From assembly GCA_013694495.1 (NCBI GenBank), contig JACDCH010000453.1:1-13884 (forward strand): 13,884 bases of DNA. The letters are read 5' to 3'. Below, piece after piece: positions 4,765 to 13,265 of this stretch. A program made the position numbers and the translations under genes. Source of the DNA: Acidimicrobiia bacterium. GTDB taxonomy: Bacteria > Actinomycetota > Acidimicrobiia > Acidimicrobiales > JACDCH01. The first letter of the stretch is position 1. Each line of letters begins with the position of its first letter. Under the pieces are notes generated by a model. It was not told the DNA's origin and made no database searches. It saw only the letters and a list, made by a program, of their open reading frames with translations.

Positions 4765-7700
4765 GTGGGCACTTGCCGGCGCGTTCTCGCGACCGTGGTG
4801 GTCGTCGCTGTCGTCTGTAGCGGCCTGGTGGTCGGCTCGGCGGGGCCGGCGGCGGCCCGGAAGGTGTCGAACCCCGGCACCGGGTTCGTCCTCAAGGTGC
4901 AGAGCGGGTTCCTGCGCATCCGCGACAACTCGTTCGACTTCGACGACGAGGGTCGCGTGCCGCAGTGTCAGGACGGGTCGAACAACGACGGCGGCCAGGA
5001 CGGCGCCATCGACTTCCCCGCCGACGGCCAGTGCACCAGCGCCACCGACGACAGCGAGACGCAGGGCGGCTTCCAGCCGAAGCTCCCGATCCAGATGACG
5101 AACGGCACGGTCACGGCCGCCGGCGCCGTGACCTTCCCCGCGGCCAACGTCAGCTTCCCGACGCAGTACCTCTGGGTCGACGCCCCGAGCCCGGTCAACC
5201 CGTTCGTCGTGACGATCAACATCATCCCGACGCACGACGTCACCGGCACGATCAACGCCATCACCGGTGCCGTGTCGCTGCGCATCCGGGTACGGGTGAC
5301 GCTCTCCGGTGGTCCGCTCGCCGGGGGCTGCGCCGTCGGGTCGGCGGCCAGCCCCATCGACGTGAACACGGTGATCACGGGCACCACCGCCCCGCCGGGG
5401 CCGAACACGCCGATCAGCGGTACGCCTTACAACCCGGCCACCGGTCGAGCGCTGCTCGTGAACAACTCGTTCTCGGTGCCCGGCGCCCAGGGGTGCGGCA
5501 CGTACGCCCTCTTCGTCGACATGAACGACCAGATCAACAGCAACCTCGGGCTGCCCAGCCCCGCTGGCAACAACGAGGCCCAGTTCACCACCGAGTTCAT
5601 CGGCACCCGGCCGCAGGCCGGCGTCGTGGCGTCGTTCACGACCACACCGTCGTCGGGCCCGGCCCCGCTCAACGTCGCCTTCAACGCAGCGGCCAGCCAG
5701 GGCCTGGGCCTGACCTACCAGTGGGACTTCACGAACAACGGCACGTTCGACGCCAGCGGCGCGACGACGTCCTTCAACTACGCGTCGCCCGGCGCCTTCA
5801 CCGCCCGGCTGCGGGTGACCGACAGCGACGGCGACATCGCCGAGACGACCCGGCTGGTCAGCGTCGGGACCAACCTCCCGCCGACGGCGGGCGACCAGTC
5901 CGTCTCCACCGCCGAGGACACCGCCAAGAGCATCACGCTGTCGGGCACCGATCCGGAAGGGCTCCCGCTGACGTTCGCGCTGGCGGCGCCGGCGCCGGCC
6001 CACGGCACGGTCACCGGCACCCCGCCGAACGTCGTCTACACGCCGGCGGCGAACGACAACGGGCCCGACTCCTTCGGCTTCAGGGTCACCGACAACAACG
6101 GCGGCACCGACACCGGCCTGGTCACGATCAACGTCACCGCCGTCAACGACGCCCCGGTGGCGACCAACGTCGGCACCACCACCGTCGAGGACACCGCGAC
6201 GACCGTCGCCCTCGCCGCGGCCGACGCCGACGGCGACGCCCTCACCTACGCCGTCGTGACCCAGCCCACGAGGGGCGCCGTCACCTGCACCCCGGGCGGC
6301 AGCTGCACCTACACCCCGGACGCCGACGCCAACGGCACCGACACCTTCACCTTCGACGCCGTCGACCCGAGCGGCGCCCGCAGCAACGTGGCCACCGCCA
6401 CCGTCACGATCACGCCCGTCAACGATGCTCCCGTGGCCACCGACCAGACGGTCGCCACCGACGAGGACACCGCTACGTCGATCACGCTGGCCGGCACCGA
6501 CGTCGACGGCGGGACGCTCTCGTTCTCCATCGTGACGCTGCCTTCGTCCGGCGTCGTGAGCGGGTCGCCGCCCAACCTCACCTACACGCCGGCGGCGAAC
6601 TTCAACGGCACCACGTCGTTCACCTTCCGGGCCACCGACTCCTCCGGGGCGAGCGACGTCGGCACGGTCGACGTCGTCGTCGGGCCGGTCAACGACGCTC
6701 CCGTCGCCAGCGATGCGTCGGTGGGCACCACCGAGGACGCGTCGGTCACCGTCAACATCGTCGCCGCCGACGGCGACGGCGACCCGCTGACGTTCGAGCC
6801 GACGACGCCGACCGCGGGGGGCGGCACCGTCATCTGCGCCGGGAACGCCTGCACCTACACCCCGGCAGCCGGCTTCACCGGCGAGGACTCCTTCGACGTG
6901 CTCGTCGACGACGGCCAGGGCGGCACCGACACGGCGACCGTCTCGGTGACGGTGAGCTCCGTCGAAAACACGCCGCCGGTCGTGAACGACGCCACCGTCG
7001 TGGTCATCGAGGACACGGCCCGCAACTTCGCCGTCGCCTCGAGCGACGCCGACGGCGACCCGAGGACGCTCACGGTGCTCGTCGCCCCGGCCGACGGGAC
7101 CCTCACCTGCAGCGGCGCCGGCGCCTGCACATACACCCCCGCCCCGAACGCCACCGGTGATCGCACCGCCGTCGTGCGGGTCAGCGACGGCCGGGGCGGC
7201 ATCGACGACGCCACCATCACGCTCAGGATCGCCCCCGCCAACGACGTGCCCGTGGCCACGGCCGCTGACGTGAGCACCGAGGAGGACACGGCCGCCGTCC
7301 TGCAGCTCGTCGCCTCCGATCCCGACGGCGACACGCTCTCCTGGACGGTCAAGCGGGCGCCGGCCCACGGCACCCTCAGCTGCACCACCGCCGGTGCGTG
7401 CACCTACACGCCGGCCGCCGACTACCACGGCACCGACTCGTTCGAGGTCGAGGTCGACGACGCCCACGGCGGACGGGCCCGTAGCACCGTCCCGGTGACG
7501 GTGTCGTCGGTCAACGACCCGCCCCGCGCCGGCAACGTGACCGCGACCGTCGTCGAGGACGGCGGAACCGTCCTCACGCTCACCGGCACCGACGTCGACG
7601 GCGATGCCCTGACCTTCTCGGCCGGCCCGGGCACGCTCGGCGCCCTCGCCTGCAGCGCCGCCGGCACCTGCACCTACGCGCCGGACGACGACCGCAACGG

Positions 7701-8892
7701 CGTCGACACGGCCACCTACACCGTCTCGGACGGCACGGCGGCGGCCGGCGGCACCGTCGCCGTCGTCATCGTGCCGGTGAACGACGCCCCGACCGCCCCC
7801 GGCCTCACCCTGACCACCGACGAGGACTCGCCCGTGTCGTTCACGCTGCCGGGCGGCGACGCAGACGCCTCCGACACGCTGAGCTTCACGCTGACCAGTG
7901 CCCCGCCGCAGGGCTCGCTGAGCGGCGTGGCGCCGAACCTCACCTACGTCCCCGGGCCCCAGGCCAGCGGCTCCGTGGCCTTCGGCTACTCCGTCGTCGA
8001 CGCCGCCGGCGCCTCGGCTTCCGGCACGGTCACGATCGTCGTGGCACCGGTCGACGACGCGCCCGTCGCCACCTCCCGCACGGTGACCACGCCGGAGGAC
8101 ACGCCGCTGACGCTCACGCTCGGGGGGACCGACGAGGAGGGCCCGGTGACCGTCTCGATCACCGATCCTCCCGACCACGGCACCTACAACGGCTCGACCT
8201 ACATCCCGGTCGCCAACTACAACGGCGCCGACTCGATCGGCTTCACGGTCCACGACAGCCTCGGCCAGACCGCGGCCGGCGTCGCCACCATCACCGTCGT
8301 GCCCACGAACGACGCTCCCGTCGCCTTCGGCTCGGCGGTCTCGACCACCCGTACGACGCCGGTCGGGCTCACCCTCGGCGCCACCGACATCGACGGCGAC
8401 GCGCTCACCTTCACGGTGCTGACGGGGCCGGGCCACGGCTCGCTCACCGGCACGGCACCGAACCTCACGTACACGCCGGCCGGGCTGTACGCCGGCCCGG
8501 ACGCCTTCACGTTCAGGGTGACCGACCCCTCGGGTGCCACGAGCAGCGCCACGGTCAACGTGACGGTGAACCAGGGCGCCCCGCTGGCGACCCAGCTCGT
8601 CGCCAGCCCGGCCACGGTCACCCGACCCGGCGGCCTGCTCGGCTTCCTGTCGAACTACACCTACAACAACCTCAGCGGCCGGCTGTCGACCACCGGCGGC
8701 AACATCGCCGTCGCCGGCCGCCAGGTGCGGTTCGTCGTGCAGGGCACGCTCATCTGCGCCGCCACCACCGGGCCGGACGGGCGGGCGACCTGCTCCGGCC
8801 AGGGGCCGCGCGTCGCCAGCTCGACGTACCAGGCCCAGTTCCTCGGCGACGCCCAGTTCGCCGCCTCCACCGCCACCGGGGCCCTCTCGTGA
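4765..8892 (+). CDS. Giant secreted protein with PKD domain and ten tandem-95 (Ig/cadherin-like) repeats
   Basis: A 1375-aa exported protein, likely a surface or extracellular-matrix adhesin. The Sec signal peptide has positive residues R5-R6, a Val/Ala-rich core and probable cleavage after A31 (GPAAA). Residues 67-98 carry a C-x-DG-x-x-ND-x-G-x-DG-x-x-D-x-P-x-D-x-x-C-x-S-A-x-DDSE motif, a known short Asp-rich element that probably binds calcium. The rest of the head, to about 286, is a beta-rich domain I do not recognise. A PKD domain follows at 287-369 (YQWDFTNNG; VTDSDGD). Residues 370-1270 are ten tandem-95 repeats. Residues 1271-1375 form a C-terminal Ig-like domain with a Cys pair (LICAATTGPDGRATC). 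There is no LPxTG motif, C-terminal membrane helix or RTX signal. The protein is acidic and Thr/Asp-rich. It is followed after 29 bases by a paralogue with the same plan, hence an operon. Confidence 0.92.
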   Translation: MGTCRRVLATVVVVAVVCSGLVVGSAGPAAARKVSNPGTGFVLKVQSGFLRIRDNSFDFDDEGRVPQCQDGSNNDGGQDGAIDFPADGQCTSATDDSETQGGFQPKLPIQMTNGTVTAAGAVTFPAANVSFPTQYLWVDAPSPVNPFVVTINIIPTHDVTGTINAITGAVSLRIRVRVTLSGGPLAGGCAVGSAASPIDVNTVITGTTAPPGPNTPISGTPYNPATGRALLVNNSFSVPGAQGCGTYALFVDMNDQINSNLGLPSPAGNNEAQFTTEFIGTRPQAGVVASFTTTPSSGPAPLNVAFNAAASQGLGLTYQWDFTNNGTFDASGATTSFNYASPGAFTARLRVTDSDGDIAETTRLVSVGTNLPPTAGDQSVSTAEDTAKSITLSGTDPEGLPLTFALAAPAPAHGTVTGTPPNVVYTPAANDNGPDSFGFRVTDNNGGTDTGLVTINVTAVNDAPVATNVGTTTVEDTATTVALAAADADGDALTYAVVTQPTRGAVTCTPGGSCTYTPDADANGTDTFTFDAVDPSGARSNVATATVTITPVNDAPVATDQTVATDEDTATSITLAGTDVDGGTLSFSIVTLPSSGVVSGSPPNLTYTPAANFNGTTSFTFRATDSSGASDVGTVDVVVGPVNDAPVASDASVGTTEDASVTVNIVAADGDGDPLTFEPTTPTAGGGTVICAGNACTYTPAAGFTGEDSFDVLVDDGQGGTDTATVSVTVSSVENTPPVVNDATVVVIEDTARNFAVASSDADGDPRTLTVLVAPADGTLTCSGAGACTYTPAPNATGDRTAVVRVSDGRGGIDDATITLRIAPANDVPVATAADVSTEEDTAAVLQLVASDPDGDTLSWTVKRAPAHGTLSCTTAGACTYTPAADYHGTDSFEVEVDDAHGGRARSTVPVTVSSVNDPPRAGNVTATVVEDGGTVLTLTGTDVDGDALTFSAGPGTLGALACSAAGTCTYAPDDDRNGVDTATYTVSDGTAAAGGTVAVVIVPVNDAPTAPGLTLTTDEDSPVSFTLPGGDADASDTLSFTLTSAPPQGSLSGVAPNLTYVPGPQASGSVAFGYSVVDAAGASASGTVTIVVAPVDDAPVATSRTVTTPEDTPLTLTLGGTDEEGPVTVSITDPPDHGTYNGSTYIPVANYNGADSIGFTVHDSLGQTAAGVATITVVPTNDAPVAFGSAVSTTRTTPVGLTLGATDIDGDALTFTVLTGPGHGSLTGTAPNLTYTPAGLYAGPDAFTFRVTDPSGATSSATVNVTVNQGAPLATQLVASPATVTRPGGLLGFLSNYTYNNLSGRLSTTGGNIAVAGRQVRFVVQGTLICAATTGPDGRATCSGQGPRVASSTYQAQFLGDAQFAASTATGALS
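5872..8574 (+). repeat. Ten tandem-95 repeats in the first secreted protein
   Basis: Protein repeats of 85-92 residues start at 5872, 6145, 6421, 6691, 6964, 7240, 7513, 7780, 8053 and 8308. Each opens with N-D-x-P-x-A, then V-x-T-x-EDT, then a D-x-DGD-x-L-T/S-F acidic loop, a Y-T-P-A-x-N/D-x-x-G-x-D-S-F block and a closing V-x-V/I-x-V strand. This is the Big_9/cadherin-like 'tandem-95' family. Repeats 2, 4, 5, 6 and 7 carry a Cys pair just before YTP; repeats 1, 3, 8, 9 and 10 instead mostly have a G-T-x-P-N or similar turn. Repeat 9 is shortened (85 aa). Repeat 10 has lost the EDT acids (RTT). At DNA level, words such as GTCAACGACGCCCC recur with a period of about 270 bases. Confidence 0.92.
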
Positions 8893-8911
8893 GGCCGCTC
8901 CGCACCACTCC

Positions 8912-8916
8912 AGGAG
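8912..8916 (+). promoter_or_regulatory. Ribosome binding site of the second secreted protein
   Basis: AGGAG lies five bases before ATG 8922. It favours this start over a GTG at 8889 that overlaps the upstream stop codon (GTGA) and would add 11 residues before the signal peptide. Confidence 0.8.
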
Positions 8917-8921
8917 AACCA

Positions 8922-11900
8922 ATGCTCCGGCGTCCCCGCACCCTCCTCGCCGCCGCGCTCGGCCTGGTCGCCTCCGGCCTCCCGCTCCTGGCCACGGCCA
9001 CCCCGGCCGCCGCCGCGCCCCCGGCGCCGGTGATCCTGAACAACGGCGCCCAGAACGGCGGCAACGCGCAGTGGCTGCAGTCCCAGGGCCTCCCCGACGA
9101 CGGCGGCGTCCGCCAGGTGTGGACGACGTTCCTCGTGCAGCACGAACCCGGCCGGTCGATCACGGGCATCCGGGCCGACATCAACTTCGACGGCAGCGAC
9201 AACACGTCGAGCATCGGCACCACTGCGGTGATGGCGCAGCAGCTCACCCGGGGCGGCAGCAACGCGCTCGCCACGTCGATCGTCACCGCCGCCGTCACCG
9301 TGGGCAAGCCCGGGGGCTTCAGCTGCCCCGCCTTCGGCGGCGCGACCCGCAGCGTCGACGCCCCCGTCCGCTACCGCGTCGTCGACAGCACCGGCGAGCT
9401 CAGCGGCACCGTCAACGGCACCGTCCGCTTCGTCGAGGACAGCAACTGCCTCCTCCGCCAGGACTTCCCCCGCTTGACCTCGGCGTCGCAGAACATCACC
9501 GACGTCGACCCGAACCAGAACATCACGTTCACATTCTCCTGCGACGACACCGACGCCGCGGGGAGCTCTGACGACGAGTGCGACCGGGCGAACATCCGGT
9601 GGCGGCGGCTCGACGACGGCACAGTCTCGGCCATCACGCTGAAGACCGGGATCAACGACAACGCCGCGACGTCGCACACCATGTCGTTCCCGAGCCAGGG
9701 CCACTACGTCGTGGAGGCGCAGCTCGGCAACGAGAACGGCGACTTCCCGAACACCGGTGGCATCGGCGGCTGGGTGCGGCTCGGGCACGCCGTCGTCAAC
9801 GACGGCGCCGGCGCGCTCTCCGCCTCCATCGCCTTCCCCGGCGCCAACGCCAGCTCCCCTCCGTCGGTCAACGCCGGCGCCGCCATCTCCGCCGTCGCGA
9901 CCGCCGCCGACGCCGGCGGCACCGTCCAGGTCATCGAGTGGGACGCCACCAGCGACGGCACGTTCGAGCGCCTCGAGCACACCGTGCCGACCGTGTCCGG
10001 CGGCGACATCGTCCACCCCGCGCTGACCAGCGGCGAGCGCACCCAGTCGATCGCGACGGCGACGCCCGGGCTCCGCACGGTGCAGGTCCGGGTGACCGAC
10101 AACGGCGCCCTCGACGCCGCCGACAACAGCAGGGTCAGCCTCACGACGAGCGCCCAGCTCCGGGTCAACGCCATCCCGACCGCCGGCAGCTTCACCACGT
10201 CCACCGCCGAGGACACCGCCACCACCATCGACCTGCTGGGCAGCGACGCCGACAACCAGCCGAACGCGCTCGCCTACGACATCGTCGCCGCGCCGCCGGC
10301 CAGCGCCGGATCGCTCGGCACGGTGTCGTCGACCGGTGAGGTCACCTTCACCCCGGCGGCGAACTTCAACGGCTCGACGTCGTTCACCTACCGGGTGCGG
10401 GACGGCTCGGCCTCCACGGTCGCTGCGTGGGCCACGTCGAACACGGCGACGGTGACGATCGACGTCACCGCGGTCAACGACGCCCCGACGGTGACGGGCG
10501 GCAGCATCACGACGGACGAGGACACCGCCGGCTCGGTCACCGTGACCGGTTCGGATGTGGAGGACGCCAGCCTCACCTTCACCGTCGCCAGCCCGGCGAC
10601 GAACGGCAACGCGTCGTGCACCCCGGCCGGCGTGTGCACCTACACGCCGAACCCGAACTTCAACGGCGCGGACAGCTTCGTCGTGCGGGGCACCGACTCC
10701 GGTGGCCTCTCGGCGACGGCGACGGTGTCGGTCACGGTGGTGGCCGTCAACGACGCCCCGGTGGCCGTCGACGACACGGTCATCGTGACCGAGGACTCGT
10801 CCGGCAACGCCATCACGCTCGCCGCCGGCGACGTCGACGACGTCACGGTCTCCTTCGTCGCCCCCCTCGACGACGTCGAAAACGGCACGCTCACCTGCGC
10901 CGGCTCCGCCTGCTCGTACACCCCGGCACCGGACTACAACGGCCCGGACTCGTTCACGTTCGAGGTCAGCGACGGCGAGCTCACCGACATCGGCACGATC
11001 ACGATCGACGTCACGCCGGTGAACGACGCCCCCGTCGCGGTGGACGTGCCCGACGCCACGGCAGATGAGGACGTCGTCGCCAGCATCGGCGTCGGCGGCA
11101 CCGACGTCGACGGCGATCCCGTCACCGTGGACAGCGTCACCCAGCCCGCCAACGGCAGCGCCACGGTCGCCGGCCCGAACACGGTCGACTACCTCGGCAA
11201 CGCCAACTTCTTCGGCATCGACGTGTTCGACTTCACCGTCGTCGACGGCCAGGGCGGCAGCGACGTCGGCACGGTCACGGTCACGGTGGCCCCCGTCAAC
11301 GACGCCCCGGTCGCCGCCGACCAGACCTTCACCGTCGACGAGGACGTGCCCACGATCCTCAGCATCGCCGCCGGCGACGTCGACGGCGACAGCCTGACCT
11401 GGAGCATCGTGTCCGGCCCGGCCAACGGCACGCTCGTCGGCAGCGGGCCCGACCTCGCCTACACCGGCGCCCTGAACTTCAACGGCACGGACGCCTTCGT
11501 CGTGCAGGTCGACGACGGCAACGGCGGGGTCGACACGGCGACCGTCACCGTCGCCGTCACGCCGGTGAACGACCAGCCGGTGGCGACGTCGGCCACGGTC
11601 GCCACCGACGAGGACACCGAGCTCGAGCTCACGCTCGGCGCCTCCGACGTCGACGGCGACACGCTCACTGTCGCGGCGCCCGTCGACGGCCCGTCGAACG
11701 GCACCCTCGAATGCACCGGCACCACCTGCACCTACGTGCCCGCGCCGAACTTCCACGGCTCCGACCTGTTCACGTTCTCCGTCGACGACGGCAACGGCAG
11801 CACCGACAGCGCCAGCGTCACGATCACGGTGCGGTCGGTGAACGACGCGCCCGTCGCGGCTGACCTCGAGGTCGAAACCGACGAGGACACGGCGGTGGCG

Positions 11901-13265
11901 ACGCCGCTGACGGCCACCGACGTCGACGGCGACGTCCTCACGTTCACCGTGACCGCACCGGGCAACGGCACCGTCTCGGGTTCGGGCGCCAGCCGCGTGT
12001 ACGTCCCGAACCCCAACTCCTCCGGACCGGACTCGTTCGGCTTCACGGCCTCGGACGGCCACGGCGGCAGCGACAGCGGCACGGTCGCCATCGTCGTCCA
12101 CGCCGTGAACGACGCCCCCATCGCCACGGGCGGCAGCGCGGCGACCGACGAAGACGTCGCCGTGTCGTTCCAGCTCGGGGGCACCGACGTCGAGGGCGAC
12201 GCCCTCGTCTTCACCGTCACCGGATCCCCGGCGAACGGCGCGCTCGCCTGCGACGCAGGCGGTGCCTGCACCTTCACGCCGGCGCCCGGGTCCAGCGGCA
12301 CCGAGTGGGTCTCCTACTCCGTCAGCGACGGCTCGCTGTCGAGCAGCGGGATCTTCAGCATCAGCATCGCGGCGGTGAACGATCCGCCGACGGCGACCGA
12401 CACCGCGGTCACCACCGCCGAGGACACGGCCGTGAGCATCACGCTCGAGGCCGACGACGAGGAGGGCGACGACCTCACCTACACGATCGTCTCCCCGCCG
12501 ACGAACGGCACGGTCGAGTGCTCGGGCTCGAGCTGCGTCTACACGCCGGCCGCCAACTACTCGGGCCCTGACGCCTTCACGTGGGCCGCCAGCGACGGCA
12601 ACCCGGGGCAGGCCACGGCGACCGTGTCGATCACGGTGACGCCGGTGAACGATGCGCCGCGGGCGCTCGACGTGGCGGCCACGACCGACGAGGAGGTGGC
12701 CGTCACGTTCGCCCTGCTCGCCACCGACGTGGAGGGCGACGCCCTCACGTACTCGCTGGCGAGCCCCCCGAGCGGCGGCACGGCGATCGTGTCGGGTTCG
12801 AACGTGACCTACACGCCGGCCGTCGACTTCACCGGCGTCGACACCTTCACGTTCCGGGTCACCGACACGAGCGGGGCCTCCAGCGTCGCCCGGGCCACGG
12901 TCACCGTCGTCGGCGCGCCGCTCGTCGACACCGGCATCGTCGCCCAGGGGGCGGTCGCCTACGTCCGGGTCAGCCTCTCGGGCGGCGGCCTGGCCACCGC
13001 GATCGTCGTGCTCAACCCCGTGGCCACGCTGCGGACGGCGAGCGGTGCGCCCCTCGCCGGCCGGACCCTCACGTTCAGCGCCGGCGGTCGGTACCTCTGC
13101 GCCGCCCCGACGAACGCCCAGGGGGTCGCCAGCTGCGGCGCCGCCGCGGCCGGCATCGCCGCCCTTCTGAACGGCGGCTACCAGGTGACCTTCGCGGGCG
13201 ACGCCGACCACAAGGCGTCGGCCGCGAACGGCTCGGTCATCCAGGTGCTGGCGATCGGCCTGTAA
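8922..13265 (+). CDS. Giant secreted protein with ten tandem-95 (Ig/cadherin-like) repeats, paralogue of the upstream protein
   Basis: A 1447-aa exported protein built like its upstream neighbour. The signal peptide (MLRRPRTLLAAALGLVASG, then an Ala-rich c-region) is probably cleaved near A32. Residues about 33-295 are a beta-rich head with four Cys that I do not recognise and that is unlike the neighbour's head. It includes VRYRVVDSTGELSGTVNGTVRF and an acidic CDDTDAAGSSDDECD loop. Residues about 296-418 resemble a PKD domain (IEWDATSDGTFE; VQVRVTDNGALDAADN). Residues 419-1330 are ten tandem-95 repeats. Residues 1331-1447 are a C-terminal domain with a Cys pair (YLCAAPTNAQGVASC) homologous to that of the neighbour. 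No sorting signal or terminal membrane helix is present. It probably acts outside the cell in adhesion or matrix assembly; this is inferred from architecture, and no catalytic domain is visible. Confidence 0.92.
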   Translation: MLRRPRTLLAAALGLVASGLPLLATATPAAAAPPAPVILNNGAQNGGNAQWLQSQGLPDDGGVRQVWTTFLVQHEPGRSITGIRADINFDGSDNTSSIGTTAVMAQQLTRGGSNALATSIVTAAVTVGKPGGFSCPAFGGATRSVDAPVRYRVVDSTGELSGTVNGTVRFVEDSNCLLRQDFPRLTSASQNITDVDPNQNITFTFSCDDTDAAGSSDDECDRANIRWRRLDDGTVSAITLKTGINDNAATSHTMSFPSQGHYVVEAQLGNENGDFPNTGGIGGWVRLGHAVVNDGAGALSASIAFPGANASSPPSVNAGAAISAVATAADAGGTVQVIEWDATSDGTFERLEHTVPTVSGGDIVHPALTSGERTQSIATATPGLRTVQVRVTDNGALDAADNSRVSLTTSAQLRVNAIPTAGSFTTSTAEDTATTIDLLGSDADNQPNALAYDIVAAPPASAGSLGTVSSTGEVTFTPAANFNGSTSFTYRVRDGSASTVAAWATSNTATVTIDVTAVNDAPTVTGGSITTDEDTAGSVTVTGSDVEDASLTFTVASPATNGNASCTPAGVCTYTPNPNFNGADSFVVRGTDSGGLSATATVSVTVVAVNDAPVAVDDTVIVTEDSSGNAITLAAGDVDDVTVSFVAPLDDVENGTLTCAGSACSYTPAPDYNGPDSFTFEVSDGELTDIGTITIDVTPVNDAPVAVDVPDATADEDVVASIGVGGTDVDGDPVTVDSVTQPANGSATVAGPNTVDYLGNANFFGIDVFDFTVVDGQGGSDVGTVTVTVAPVNDAPVAADQTFTVDEDVPTILSIAAGDVDGDSLTWSIVSGPANGTLVGSGPDLAYTGALNFNGTDAFVVQVDDGNGGVDTATVTVAVTPVNDQPVATSATVATDEDTELELTLGASDVDGDTLTVAAPVDGPSNGTLECTGTTCTYVPAPNFHGSDLFTFSVDDGNGSTDSASVTITVRSVNDAPVAADLEVETDEDTAVATPLTATDVDGDVLTFTVTAPGNGTVSGSGASRVYVPNPNSSGPDSFGFTASDGHGGSDSGTVAIVVHAVNDAPIATGGSAATDEDVAVSFQLGGTDVEGDALVFTVTGSPANGALACDAGGACTFTPAPGSSGTEWVSYSVSDGSLSSSGIFSISIAAVNDPPTATDTAVTTAEDTAVSITLEADDEEGDDLTYTIVSPPTNGTVECSGSSCVYTPAANYSGPDAFTWAASDGNPGQATATVSITVTPVNDAPRALDVAATTDEEVAVTFALLATDVEGDALTYSLASPPSGGTAIVSGSNVTYTPAVDFTGVDTFTFRVTDTSGASSVARATVTVVGAPLVDTGIVAQGAVAYVRVSLSGGGLATAIVVLNPVATLRTASGAPLAGRTLTFSAGGRYLCAAPTNAQGVASCGAAAAGIAALLNGGYQVTFAGDADHKASAANGSVIQVLAIGL
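10176..12911 (+). repeat. Ten tandem-95 repeats in the second secreted protein
   Basis: Repeats start at 10176, 10476, 10749, 11022, 11298, 11568, 11841, 12108, 12378 and 12648. They share the N-D-A-P-V-A / T-D-EDT / D-V-DGD-x-L-T / YTP-x-x-N-x-x-G-x-D-x-F pattern of the upstream protein. The first is longer (100 aa), with an insertion around the acidic loop and before its last strand. Repeats 2, 3, 6, 8 and 9 carry the Cys-pair hairpin (for example TLECTGTTCTYVP in repeat 6). The EDT site is kept in most; repeats 4, 5 and 8 read DEDV and repeat 10 reads DEEV. Confidence 0.92.

Noticed and set aside
4780..4860. Lipobox at C18 of the first secreted protein's signal peptide
   Set aside because: The residues before Cys (AVVC) do not fit the lipobox, where -1 should be Gly/Ala/Ser. 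A normal AxA cleavage site follows at A29-A31.
4965..7160. A 731-codon plus-strand frame inside the first secreted protein
   Set aside because: It is an out-of-frame shadow, His/Arg-rich with repetitive RRRHR-type sequence, within a gene whose own frame has clear domains.
3877..8922. A 1681-codon open frame on the minus strand, opposite the first secreted protein
   Set aside because: It is an antisense shadow: its product is a Gly/Arg/Val/Asp-rich low-complexity string (many GVGRRG-like runs) that mirrors the repeat periodicity of the plus strand. It lacks a signal or any domain and crosses several real genes. Long antisense frames are expected where plus-strand codons are NNC/NNG-rich.
8661..13211. 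A 1516-codon open frame on the minus strand, opposite the second secreted protein
   Set aside because: The same reasoning applies: it is the antisense image of tandem-95 repeats, with biased composition and no recognisable family.
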